A stretch of 64,000 bases of DNA from assembly GCA_046262355.1 (NCBI GenBank), contig JBHEMX010000093.1:21221-85220 (forward strand), read 5' to 3'. Numbering within the stretch: the stretch's first letter is position 1; each line of letters starts with the position of its first letter. Below are positions 8,425 through 15,123 of the stretch, piece by piece. The notes below the pieces were generated by a model. The model did no database searches. It was not told where the DNA came from and saw nothing but the letters and a program-made list of their open reading frames with translations. Source of the DNA: DATADD01 sp046262355 (GTDB lineage Bacteria; Actinomycetota; CADDZG01; WHSQ01). The position numbers and the translations under genes are program-made.

Positions 8425-9585
8425 TCAGAAGAACCACGCGCCGCTCGTGAAGACGACGACCCCGAGGGTCGCGAGGGGCGCCAGCGTCACGAGGACGAGG
8501 TCGTGCCACCCGGGACGCGCGCGCGTCGCGGCGGCGAGGAAGACGACCGCCGGAAACAGCGACAGGAGCATCCTCGGGATGCTGAAGTACCAGGTGCTGG
8601 TCAGCAGCGAGGCCATCACTGCGCCCATGTACGCGGCGTAGCCCCACGCGCGTTTCCGCAGGGCCCACGCGACGAAGCCCACGCCCAGCGCCGCGGCGAC
8701 GATCTCGGCGCGCCACGCGAAGAGCCAGTTGGACGGATAGTCGACCCCGGACCACGTGTTCCAGGTGCTCACGAAGGAGCTCACGGGGTTCGTGAAGTCG
8801 CGGTACCACCCGAGCCGCTGGGCGGTGAGGAAGAAGAGGACGTCGCCCCTGGTCGCGCCGAGGTAGGCGCCGTAGGCGATCACGGGCAGCACTGCGAGCG
8901 CGAGGCTGCCGAGCGCGGCGCGCACGCGGGCGCGCGCGAAATCGTGCTGAGAGAGGTACTCGACGACGAGTCCCAGCACCAGGAACAGGCCCACGGCGCG
9001 CGTCGCCACCGCGAGCGCCGCAGGCGGGCCGACGAGCTCCCAGCGGCGGCGGCGGGCGAAGAAGAACGCGGGGATGGCTCCGGCGAGATAGAGCGCCTCG
9101 CTGTAGGGGGCGACGAGGAACACTGCGGTGGGGAAGAGCGCGAGATAGAGGACGGCGCGCCGCCCCGCCCCCGCGCCGGCATCGTGCTCGGCGAGCCTGA
9201 ACAGGAACGCAAAGGCGACGAGCGAGGCCCCGGCCGAAACGATCAGTCCCGCGGCCGCGAGCGGAAGGCCGGCGACGCCGACGAGACGAAGCAGGAGGGG
9301 AAAGCCCGGGAAGAAGGCGCCGTCGTTCGGTCCCGCGCCCGCGTACCCGCGCTCTGCGATGGCGAAGAAATGCGTGGCGTCCCAGCGCGCCCAGAGGTCG
9401 AGGAAGCCAACGGTGAGGCCTCCCCGGCTGGTGGCGAGGAACCACGCGCCTGCGTAGGCGACGACGAGGAAGACGACGCGCGTCAGCAGGAGGATCTTGC
9501 CCGCCTCCCGCCAGGACACGTCGAGCGTGCGCACGAGCGACGCGGCCGAGGTGCGGGCGCGAAGTTTCCGTGACGAGGCCTCCAC
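8425..9585 (-). CDS. PIG-V-like polytopic mannosyltransferase
   Basis: 386 residues with about 10 membrane helices. Family-typical motifs: LWARWDATHFFAIAERGY (aromatic-WD-x-x-HF near residue 65), FFPGFPLL, and VAPYSEALYL, as in GPI mannosyltransferase 2/PIG-V relatives. It would transfer a sugar from a polyprenyl-phosphate donor. Start GTG 9585. It pairs with the downstream GT87 gene (4-nt gap). Confidence 0.75.
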   Translation of the reverse strand: MEASSRKLRARTSAASLVRTLDVSWREAGKILLLTRVVFLVVAYAGAWFLATSRGGLTVGFLDLWARWDATHFFAIAERGYAGAGPNDGAFFPGFPLLLRLVGVAGLPLAAAGLIVSAGASLVAFAFLFRLAEHDAGAGAGRRAVLYLALFPTAVFLVAPYSEALYLAGAIPAFFFARRRRWELVGPPAALAVATRAVGLFLVLGLVVEYLSQHDFARARVRAALGSLALAVLPVIAYGAYLGATRGDVLFFLTAQRLGWYRDFTNPVSSFVSTWNTWSGVDYPSNWLFAWRAEIVAAALGVGFVAWALRKRAWGYAAYMGAVMASLLTSTWYFSIPRMLLSLFPAVVFLAAATRARPGWHDLVLVTLAPLATLGVVVFTSGAWFF

Positions 9586-9758
9586 GCTCGGACAAGCCTC
9601 GCACGTCGCCGCGTTCCCGTTCGGCGCGCGGCGCTGGGCGTGACTCTCATCGCGGCGCGCGCGATGTGCGCCGCGCCGCCAACCTGTCGCAGGCGCGGAC
9701 TAGGCTGAAGCTCGTCGGATCGGTGATCCGCTCGGGCCGGGCCGTCGAAAGGGGGTGC

Positions 9759-9764
9759 TACCAT
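9759..9764 (+). promoter_or_regulatory. -10 box of the rpsF operon, with leader of about 100 nt
   Basis: TACCAT in the 289-bp gap before rpsF. If used, transcription begins near 9771 and leaves a leader of about 100 nt containing GC-rich inverted segments (around 9805-9850). Ribosomal S6 operons often carry an S6:S18-binding leader structure; I could not verify one here. Confidence 0.35.
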
Positions 9765-9874
9765 CGTCGCTCGTCGCAGCGTTGCCGTTGCGAACGGTCC
9801 CCTGCCCTCGGCCGCAGGCGTACGCCCGCGGGAGGGCCTCGGAGCCAGGACGGCTCGAGTCCGGAGGAGGAATA

Positions 9875-10159
9875 GTGCGCAAGTACGAAGCCATGGTCAT
9901 CGTGGACGCGCGCCTCGAAGAGGGCGACATCCAGAAGGCCGTCGACAAGACCCTCACGGTGATCACCGACTCCGGGGGTCAGGTCGGCAAGGTCGATCGA
10001 TGGGGTGTCCGCAGGTTCGCCTACGAGATCGATCACCAGCACGAGGGCTACTACTTCGTGGCGGATTTCACAGCGCCCGACGAGTCCGTCGACAGACTGA
10101 AGCGGACGATCCAGATATCCGACGAGTTCATCCGGGGCAAGATCGTCCGTCCTGAGTAG
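9875..10159 (+). CDS. rpsF: 30S ribosomal protein S6
   Basis: 94 residues. Starts YEAMVIVDARLEEGDIQKAVD and contains GVRRFAYEIDHQHEGYYF and a C-terminal DEFIRGKIVRPE, all S6 hallmarks. GTG 9875 is chosen because GGAGGAGG (9863-9870) lies 4 nt before it. First gene of rpsF-ssb-rpsR-rplI. Confidence 0.95.
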   Translation: MRKYEAMVIVDARLEEGDIQKAVDKTLTVITDSGGQVGKVDRWGVRRFAYEIDHQHEGYYFVADFTAPDESVDRLKRTIQISDEFIRGKIVRPE

Positions 10160-10188
10160 GGCGGGCGCCAGGCGGCAAGGAGAGGTTC

Positions 10189-10761
10189 ATGGCCAACAAC
10201 AACGTGATCACGCTCGTCGGCAACATCACCGACGACCCGGAGCTGCGCTTCACGCCCGGCGGCGCAGCCGTCGCGAACTTCACGGTCGCGGTCAATCGGC
10301 GCCAGCCGGGTCAGAACGGCGGCTGGGAGGACAAACTGGACGGGTTCTTCCGCTGCAGCTGCTGGCGCGAGATGGCCGAGAACGTCGCGGAGTCCCTCCA
10401 GAAGGGCATGAGGATAGTGGTGACCGGACGGCTGCAGCAGCGCTCGTGGGAGGACCAGGAGGGCAACAAGCGCTCGGCCGTCGACATCCAGGTCGACGAG
10501 GTCGGCCCCTCGCTGCGCTGGGCCACGGCCGCGGTGCAGAAGTCGACGCGCACCTCCGGCGCCCAGCAGGGCGGCCAGGATCCCTCCGGCGGCGCGCCGC
10601 GCGGCGGGGGACAGGGCGGCGACTGGGGCGCGGCACGCTCCGGCGCCGCACAGGGCCAAGGCGCCGCACAGGGCCAAGGCGGCGCACAGGGCGAAGGCCG
10701 GGGCGGGGACTGGGGCGCGCCGGCACCGGTCGGCGCGCCTGAAGGCGAAGCAGGCTTCTAG
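10189..10761 (+). CDS. ssb: Single-stranded DNA-binding protein
   Basis: 190 residues. OB fold over residues 1-110 (NNVITLVGNITDDPELRFTP, FFRCSCWREMAENVAESLQKG, RIVVTGRLQQRSWED). A Gly/Gln/Ala-rich linker contains two GGDWGA repeats and three GAxQG units. The tip reads GAPEGEAGF. The usual acidic DDIPF-type peptide that recruits partner proteins is reduced to two Glu and a terminal Phe. Lies between rpsF and rpsR. Confidence 0.95.
   Translation: MANNNVITLVGNITDDPELRFTPGGAAVANFTVAVNRRQPGQNGGWEDKLDGFFRCSCWREMAENVAESLQKGMRIVVTGRLQQRSWEDQEGNKRSAVDIQVDEVGPSLRWATAAVQKSTRTSGAQQGGQDPSGGAPRGGGQGGDWGAARSGAAQGQGAAQGQGGAQGEGRGGDWGAPAPVGAPEGEAGF
10642..10695 (+). repeat. 18-bp tandem repeat x3 inside ssb linker
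   Basis: Three consecutive 18-bp units (10642-10659, 10660-10677, 10678-10695). The first two are identical and the third differs at two positions. They encode the GAAQGQ/GGAQGE repeats of the SSB linker, so length variation between strains is likely. Confidence 0.85.
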
Positions 10762-10764
10762 GCC

Positions 10765-11034
10765 ATGGCGAGAGACAGAGATCGCAGAGGCTCAAAGCCC
10801 AAGTCGTCGAGCAAGGGTCCGATCAGGAAGAAGAAGAAGTTCTGCCAGTTCTGCGCCGACAAGGCCACCTACGTCGACTACAAGGACATCGCGCTCCTGC
10901 GCCGCTTCCTCAGCGAGCGCGGCAAGATCAGGGCGCGCCGGGTCACGGGCAACTGCGCGCAACATCAGCGCTTCGTCGCCACGGCCGTGAAGAACGCGCG
11001 CGAGATGGCGCTGATCCCGTACTCGAGCAGGTAG
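10765..11034 (+). CDS. rpsR: 30S ribosomal protein S18 (zinc-binding form)
   Basis: 89 residues. The C+ form: CQFC near residue 27 and a later C-x-x-H (NCAQHQR) can bind zinc. Contains [19 protein letters not shown] and ends with [11 protein letters not shown]. Starts 4 nt after the ssb stop. Because this is the zinc form, a zinc-free paralogue may exist elsewhere, as in many actinobacteria. Confidence 0.95.
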   Translation: MARDRDRRGSKPKSSSKGPIRKKKKFCQFCADKATYVDYKDIALLRRFLSERGKIRARRVTGNCAQHQRFVATAVKNAREMALIPYSSR

Positions 11035-11044
11035 GAGACGTGGG

Positions 11045-11506
11045 GTGAAGGTGATCCTGTCCGACGACATCCAGCCGCTCGGCCGCAAGGGCGACGTCGT
11101 CACGGTCGCGGACGGCTACGCGCGCAACTACCTCGTGCCGAAGGGGCTCGCGCTCGTTGCAACCAAGGGCAGCTTGCGCCAGGCGGAGCAGATGCGTAGC
11201 GCGCGCGAAGAGGCGCAGCGCAAGGAGAAGGAGGCCGCGGCGCGCAAGGTCGCGGTCCTCGGCTCGCAGCCGGTCTACATCTCGGCGCGCGCGGGTGAAG
11301 AGGGACGGTTGTTCGGCTCGGTCACTAGATCCGACGTCGCCCGCGCGGTCGAGGAGCAGCTGGGCGAGGTCGTCGACCGCCACAACGTGCGCCTCGACGA
11401 CCCGATCCGCAAGCTCGGCGTGCACCAGGTCGAGGTCCATCTCCATGAAGAGGTCAACGCGCTCGTGAACGTCGAGGTCATCTCGCACGACGAGGTCGAG
11501 GAGTAG
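11045..11506 (+). CDS. rplI: 50S ribosomal protein L9
   Basis: 153 residues. N-terminal KVILSDDIQPLGRKGDVVTV and DGYARNYLVPKGLA (family signature), a long charged helix (residues about 42-75), and a C-terminal domain with GRLFGSVT. GTG 11045 follows a G-rich stretch 10 nt after rpsR. Last gene of the S6 operon. Confidence 0.96.
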   Translation: MKVILSDDIQPLGRKGDVVTVADGYARNYLVPKGLALVATKGSLRQAEQMRSAREEAQRKEKEAAARKVAVLGSQPVYISARAGEEGRLFGSVTRSDVARAVEEQLGEVVDRHNVRLDDPIRKLGVHQVEVHLHEEVNALVNVEVISHDEVEE

Positions 11507-11673
11507 CAGCCTCAGGCGCGTAACCCACAGGGCGCGCCCGATATCCACATGTATTGGGGGCTTGTCCTCCACAGCTTCCTCCACATAGCGTCTGGGATCG
11601 GCTCTTGAGCCACGCTCGGCCCTCCCCGCCACTTCCCTCCGGCGTTCCGCCGAGAACCTGTCACACCACTGTG

Positions 11674-11687
11674 CGAACATACGTTCG
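11674..11687. promoter_or_regulatory. LexA/SOS box upstream of dnaB
   Basis: CGAACATACGTTCG is a perfect match to the Gram-positive LexA consensus CGAAC-RNRY-GTTYG, with 5-bp palindromic arms. It lies 16 bp before the dnaB GTG and just upstream of its Shine-Dalgarno GGAAGGAG. LexA repression of dnaB is inferred. Confidence 0.72.
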
Positions 11688-11703
11688 GAGAGGAAGGAGC
11701 GAC

Positions 11704-14277
11704 GTGGCGCAGCGGGCAGCGATAGGACGAGCACCGGTTAACCGGATCCCTCCGCACAACGTCGACGCCGAGCTGTCGGTCCTCGGCGCCATGCTCGAGT
11801 CCAAAGAGGCCATCGCCAACGTCATCGAGATCGTCCAACCGGAGGACTTCTACCAGCCCGCGCACACGGCGGTCTACGAGGCGATCCTGCACCTCTACGG
11901 CGCGGGGCAACCGGCCGACGCAGTCACCGTCGCCGACGAGCTCAACCGCCGCAGTGAGCTCGATGCCATCGGCGGGCGGCCTTACATCCTGGGCCTTCTC
12001 GAGGCCTATCCCACGGCTTCCTCGGCCGGCCGCTACGCGCGCATCGTCGAGGAGCACGCGCTCCTGCGCCGGCTCATCGACGCGGGCAACCAGGTGCAAG
12101 AGATCGGCTTCGCCATCCCCGAGGACGTGGCCGCCGCGGTCGACCACGCCGAGGAGCTCGTCTACGCCGTCGGCGATCGCAGACTCCGCAACGACGTGCA
12201 GCCGATCCACAAGCTCCTGGTCGAGAACATGGAGGCGATCGAGGCGCTCTACGACAGGGGCGAGCATGTCACGGGCCTCGCGTCCGGCTTCCCGGACCTG
12301 GACGAGAAGACGGCGGGCTTCCAGCCGTCGAACCTGATCATCGTGGCCGCCCGGCCCAGCATGGGGAAATGCGGAAGCGGCGGAACGCTGCTCGTTGACC
12401 CAGAGACCGGCGAGCGCGTGACGCTCAAGAGCTTCGTGGACGAAAGACGATCCAACGTCCTCACCGCTGCTGCCGATGGTTCGGTTGTGCCTGCGCGGGT
12501 TAGCGACTGGATCGAAAGTGGCATCCAGGAGTGCTGGCGGCTGACGACTCGAACCGGGCGAAGCATCGACGTAACGGCCGAGCATCCGTTTCTTACGGTT
12601 TCCGGCTGGAGGCCGCTAAGTGATCTTCGGCCTGGCTCTCGCATCGCTACCCCTCGTGTCCTTCGAGCGTGCGGAAGCGACCGAACTTGGTCGCTGGAGC
12701 GCGTTCGACTTCTGGGCTATTACATCGCTGAGGGCGGCCTGACGAAGACCCAGCCATTCTTCACGAATGTGGATGCCGTGATCCGACAGGACTTCGAGCA
12801 TTGCATAGACGCCGAGTTCGTCGACTGCTCTATCCGCTACTCAGGGTGGTCCATGGCCGTCCGCGCCAAGCGTCGGAGGAAGCAGCCTAACTCCGTCACG
12901 CTCTGGCTTCGAGACCTCGGGCTCATGGGTAAGCGGGCAGAGCACAAACGGTTCCCCGATCGTGTTTGGCGGTTCGATCGTGAACGTCTCGCGTGCTTGC
13001 TCGCGGTGTTGTTCAGCTGCGACGGCACCATCTACTCCGTGGCAGGTTATCCGCGCATCGAGTTCGCCGTCGCGTCGCAGGGCCTCGCCGAAGACGTGCA
13101 CCATGCCTTGCTCCGGTTTGGCATCATCGCCAAGCTGTGGCGAAAGACGGAGCGCTGCTGGCGCGTCGAGATCACCGATCCTTCGTCCGTTGATCGATAT
13201 CAGCGAGACATCGGTTGGATCGGGGACAAGACGCATCGAGATTTCCGGCTGTTCGACAAACCTCGAAGAGCCAATTGCGGACACGTCCCGCGCGCCGCCT
13301 GGGAGCTGGTGCGCAAGGCGCTAGAGGTAAAAGGCATGTCGTTGTCGGAGCTGGCGTGCCAGAGTAGCGAGGCGCAGAACCTGCATACGACCCGACACAT
13401 TCCGCAACGCCGCCTCGCTCGCTACGCCGAGATACTCAACAGCGACGACCTTCGCTGGCTTGCGAATGAAGACCTCTACTGGGATGAGGTTGTGAGCATA
13501 GACCCCGTCGGTCCCAAGGAGACGTACGACCTCACCGTTCCGGACGGCAGCAACTTTGTGGCGCAGGACATCTGTGTGCACAACAGCGCCTTGATGGGGG
13601 ACTTCGCGCTTCATGCGGCGGTCGGCCAGAAGGCTCCCGTCGTCATCTTCTCTCTCGAGATGTCGCGCCACGAGATGGTGCAGCGCTTCCTCGCATCACA
13701 GGCGAAGGTGGATTCCCAACGGCTGCGGCGCGGCTCTCTGCAGGAGCAGGACTGGACGCGTCTGTCGGCGGCTCTCGGCAAGCTTGCCGAAGCGCCGATA
13801 TTCATCGACGACTCGGCCACAGTGACGTTGATGGAGATCCGCGCCAAATGCCGGCGGCTCAAGGCGAAGTACGGCCTCGGGTTGATCTTGATCGACTACC
13901 TGCAGCTGATGCAGGGACCGAGCAAGTCCGAGAACCGCCAGCAAGAGGTCTCCGAGATCTCGCGCAACCTCAAGATCTTGGCGCGCGACCTCGAGGTGCC
14001 CGTGGTCTGCGCGTCGCAGCTCAACCGCGGCGTCGAGGCGCGCCACGACAAGCGGCCGCTGCTGGGAGACTTGCGTGAGTCCGGTGCGATCGAGCAGGAC
14101 GCGGACCTCGTGATGTTCCTCTACCGCGACGAGGTCTACAACCCGGACACCGAGCAGAAGGGAGAGGCAGAGCTGCATCTCGCCAAGCACCGCAACGGGC
14201 CCACCGGCAACGTGCGCCTGGTGTTCATGAATCAGTACACGCGCTTCGCGTCGCTCAGCAGGGGAACCGGTTTCTGA
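11704..14277 (+). CDS. dnaB: Replicative DNA helicase DnaB, interrupted by an intein
   Basis: 857-residue precursor; removal of a 405-residue intein leaves a 452-residue helicase, the normal DnaB length. N-terminal domain: PPHNVDAELSVLGAMLESKEA. The RecA-like domain begins after the linker, and the P-loop RPSMGK-S is split by the intein between Lys and Ser. After the intein: FSLEMSRHEMVQR, LILIDYLQLM (Walker B), ASQLNRGVEARHDKRPLLGDLRESGAIEQDAD, and the arginine finger region KHRNGPTG. GTG 11704 has GGAAGGAG 5-6 nt upstream. Active helicase requires protein splicing because the ATP-binding loop is interrupted. An SOS box precedes it. Confidence 0.96.
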   Translation: MAQRAAIGRAPVNRIPPHNVDAELSVLGAMLESKEAIANVIEIVQPEDFYQPAHTAVYEAILHLYGAGQPADAVTVADELNRRSELDAIGGRPYILGLLEAYPTASSAGRYARIVEEHALLRRLIDAGNQVQEIGFAIPEDVAAAVDHAEELVYAVGDRRLRNDVQPIHKLLVENMEAIEALYDRGEHVTGLASGFPDLDEKTAGFQPSNLIIVAARPSMGKCGSGGTLLVDPETGERVTLKSFVDERRSNVLTAAADGSVVPARVSDWIESGIQECWRLTTRTGRSIDVTAEHPFLTVSGWRPLSDLRPGSRIATPRVLRACGSDRTWSLERVRLLGYYIAEGGLTKTQPFFTNVDAVIRQDFEHCIDAEFVDCSIRYSGWSMAVRAKRRRKQPNSVTLWLRDLGLMGKRAEHKRFPDRVWRFDRERLACLLAVLFSCDGTIYSVAGYPRIEFAVASQGLAEDVHHALLRFGIIAKLWRKTERCWRVEITDPSSVDRYQRDIGWIGDKTHRDFRLFDKPRRANCGHVPRAAWELVRKALEVKGMSLSELACQSSEAQNLHTTRHIPQRRLARYAEILNSDDLRWLANEDLYWDEVVSIDPVGPKETYDLTVPDGSNFVAQDICVHNSALMGDFALHAAVGQKAPVVIFSLEMSRHEMVQRFLASQAKVDSQRLRRGSLQEQDWTRLSAALGKLAEAPIFIDDSATVTLMEIRAKCRRLKAKYGLGLILIDYLQLMQGPSKSENRQQEVSEISRNLKILARDLEVPVVCASQLNRGVEARHDKRPLLGDLRESGAIEQDADLVMFLYRDEVYNPDTEQKGEAELHLAKHRNGPTGNVRLVFMNQYTRFASLSRGTGF
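12370..13584 (+). mobile_element. DnaB intein with LAGLIDADG homing endonuclease
   Basis: 405 codons from Cys1 (tgc at 12370, directly after the P-loop Lys) to the terminal His-Asn (13579-13584), with Ser as +1 extein residue. Splicing blocks: A (CGSGGTLLVDP), B (DVTAEHPFLTVSGW), F (ETYDLTVPDGSNFVAQD), G (ICVHN-S). Two LAGLIDADG-type motifs, LLGYYIAEGG and LLAVLFSCDG, keep their acidic residues (E, D), so the homing endonuclease may be active. Codon use is visibly less GC-rich than in the flanking exteins, which fits horizontal spread. The insertion point matches that of mycobacterial DnaB inteins in the P-loop (from memory). Confidence 0.93.
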
Positions 14278-14963
14278 CGAGCGTCTCTTCGACGCGACGG
14301 ATCCGCGCGCTCAACCGCCGGCTCTCGAAGGCATACGGCTCGTTCCAACCAAAGGAACGGCGCGATCCGCTCGACGAGCTCGTCATGACGGTGCTGTCCC
14401 AGCACACCTCCGACGTGAACTCGGCCCGAGCGTTCGAGTCGCTCAAGGTTCGCTTCCAATCGTGGGAGCAGGTGCAGCACGCGCCCGACGAAGAGCTCGC
14501 CGACGCGATCCGCTCCGGCGGCATAGCGAACCTCAAGGCGCGCCGCATCAAGAGGATCCTCGACGCGATAGAGGCGAGAGAAGGCGGCCTCGACCTCGCC
14601 CGGCTCGCGGGGCTGAGCGATGAGGACGTCGACGCCTACCTGCGGTCGCTTCCGGGCGTAGGTCGCAAGACGTCGGCGTGCGTCCTGTTGTTCTCCATGG
14701 GGCGCGCCGCATTTCCCGTCGACACGCACGTCCAGCGAGTGGCCGGACGGCTGGGGCTGGTGCCCGAGGCGGCGACGGCCGACGAGGTGCACGAGATCCT
14801 CGGTCCCCGCGTCCCGCCGGAGCTCTGCTACGAGTTCCACATCCGGCTCGTCCGGCACGGCAGAGACACCTGCACGGCGCGCCGTCCCCGCTGCGGCGCC
14901 TGCATCCTGTTCGACCTTTGCGACGCCGGCCCGCGCTTCGTGACCTCAGGCGAGGCGCGCTGA
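14274..14963 (+). CDS. nth: Endonuclease III (DNA glycosylase/AP lyase)
   Basis: About 229 residues. Helix-hairpin-helix LPGVGRKTSACVLL with the catalytic Lys, then VDTHVQRVAGRLGL with the catalytic Asp, and a [4Fe-4S] loop C-x6-C-x2-C-x5-C (from CTARRPRC to LFDLC). The conserved N-terminal part (RIRALNRRLSKAYGSF, DPLDELVMTVLSQHTSD) lies upstream of the first ATG (14385), so the protein must start earlier. No ATG/GTG/TTG is available. CTG 14274 overlaps the dnaB stop as CTGA and has AGGGGA 8 nt before it, so I choose it. Removes oxidised pyrimidines; coupled to dnaB. Confidence 0.9.
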   Translation: MTSVSSTRRIRALNRRLSKAYGSFQPKERRDPLDELVMTVLSQHTSDVNSARAFESLKVRFQSWEQVQHAPDEELADAIRSGGIANLKARRIKRILDAIEAREGGLDLARLAGLSDEDVDAYLRSLPGVGRKTSACVLLFSMGRAAFPVDTHVQRVAGRLGLVPEAATADEVHEILGPRVPPELCYEFHIRLVRHGRDTCTARRPRCGACILFDLCDAGPRFVTSGEAR

Positions 14964-14998
14964 GCGCTCGTGCGCCCAACTGCGCCGAGCGTCTGCAT

Positions 14999-15004
14999 TA
15001 TGGT
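14999..15004 (+). promoter_or_regulatory. -10 box of tRNA-Gly
   Basis: TATGGT, about 22 nt before the mature tRNA 5' end, in the short gap after nth. Position-based inference. Confidence 0.35.
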
Positions 15005-15026
15005 TGGCCGGGCACAGAGACTGTTT

Positions 15027-15097
15027 GCGGGTGTAGCTCAATGGCAGAGCTCTAGCTTCCCAAGCTAGTGACGGGGGTTCGATTCCCCTCACCCGCT
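15027..15097 (+). tRNA. tRNA-Gly (anticodon CCC)
   Basis: 71-nt cloverleaf: acceptor GCGGGTG pairs with CACCCGC, D stem around GCTC/GAGC, anticodon stem CTAGC/GCTAG with loop TTCCCAA giving anticodon CCC, and T arm GGGGG-TTCGATT-CCCCT. CCA is not encoded. A partial second copy of its 5' end follows at 15103. Confidence 0.95.
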
Positions 15098-15102
15098 CCC
15101 CC

Positions 15103-15123
15103 CTGTTTGCGTAGCTCAGATGC
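15103..15123 (+). repeat. Partial duplication of the tRNA-Gly 5' end
   Basis: CTGTTTGCG-TAGCTCA-GATGC repeats the sequence running into tRNA-Gly (from 15021, CTGTTTGCGGGTGTAGCTCAATGGC) with a 3-nt deletion and one base shift. It looks like the stump of a second, tandem tRNA gene that was lost or overwritten. Confidence 0.55.

Noticed and set aside
9771..9874. S6:S18 autoregulatory leader of rpsF
   Set aside because: A leader is likely, but I could not identify the conserved bulged CCG-type motif by eye, so it is not called.
11515..11590. Cluster of CCACA words (ATATCCACA, TCCTCCACA) before dnaB as DnaA boxes or an origin
   Set aside because: Only one is within one mismatch of a DnaA box; no AT-rich unwinding region, and dnaA/dnaN are not nearby.
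15027..15097. tRNA-Gly as a prophage or island attachment site
   Set aside because: No integrase, and no second copy of the tRNA 3' end was seen; only a 5' fragment is duplicated.
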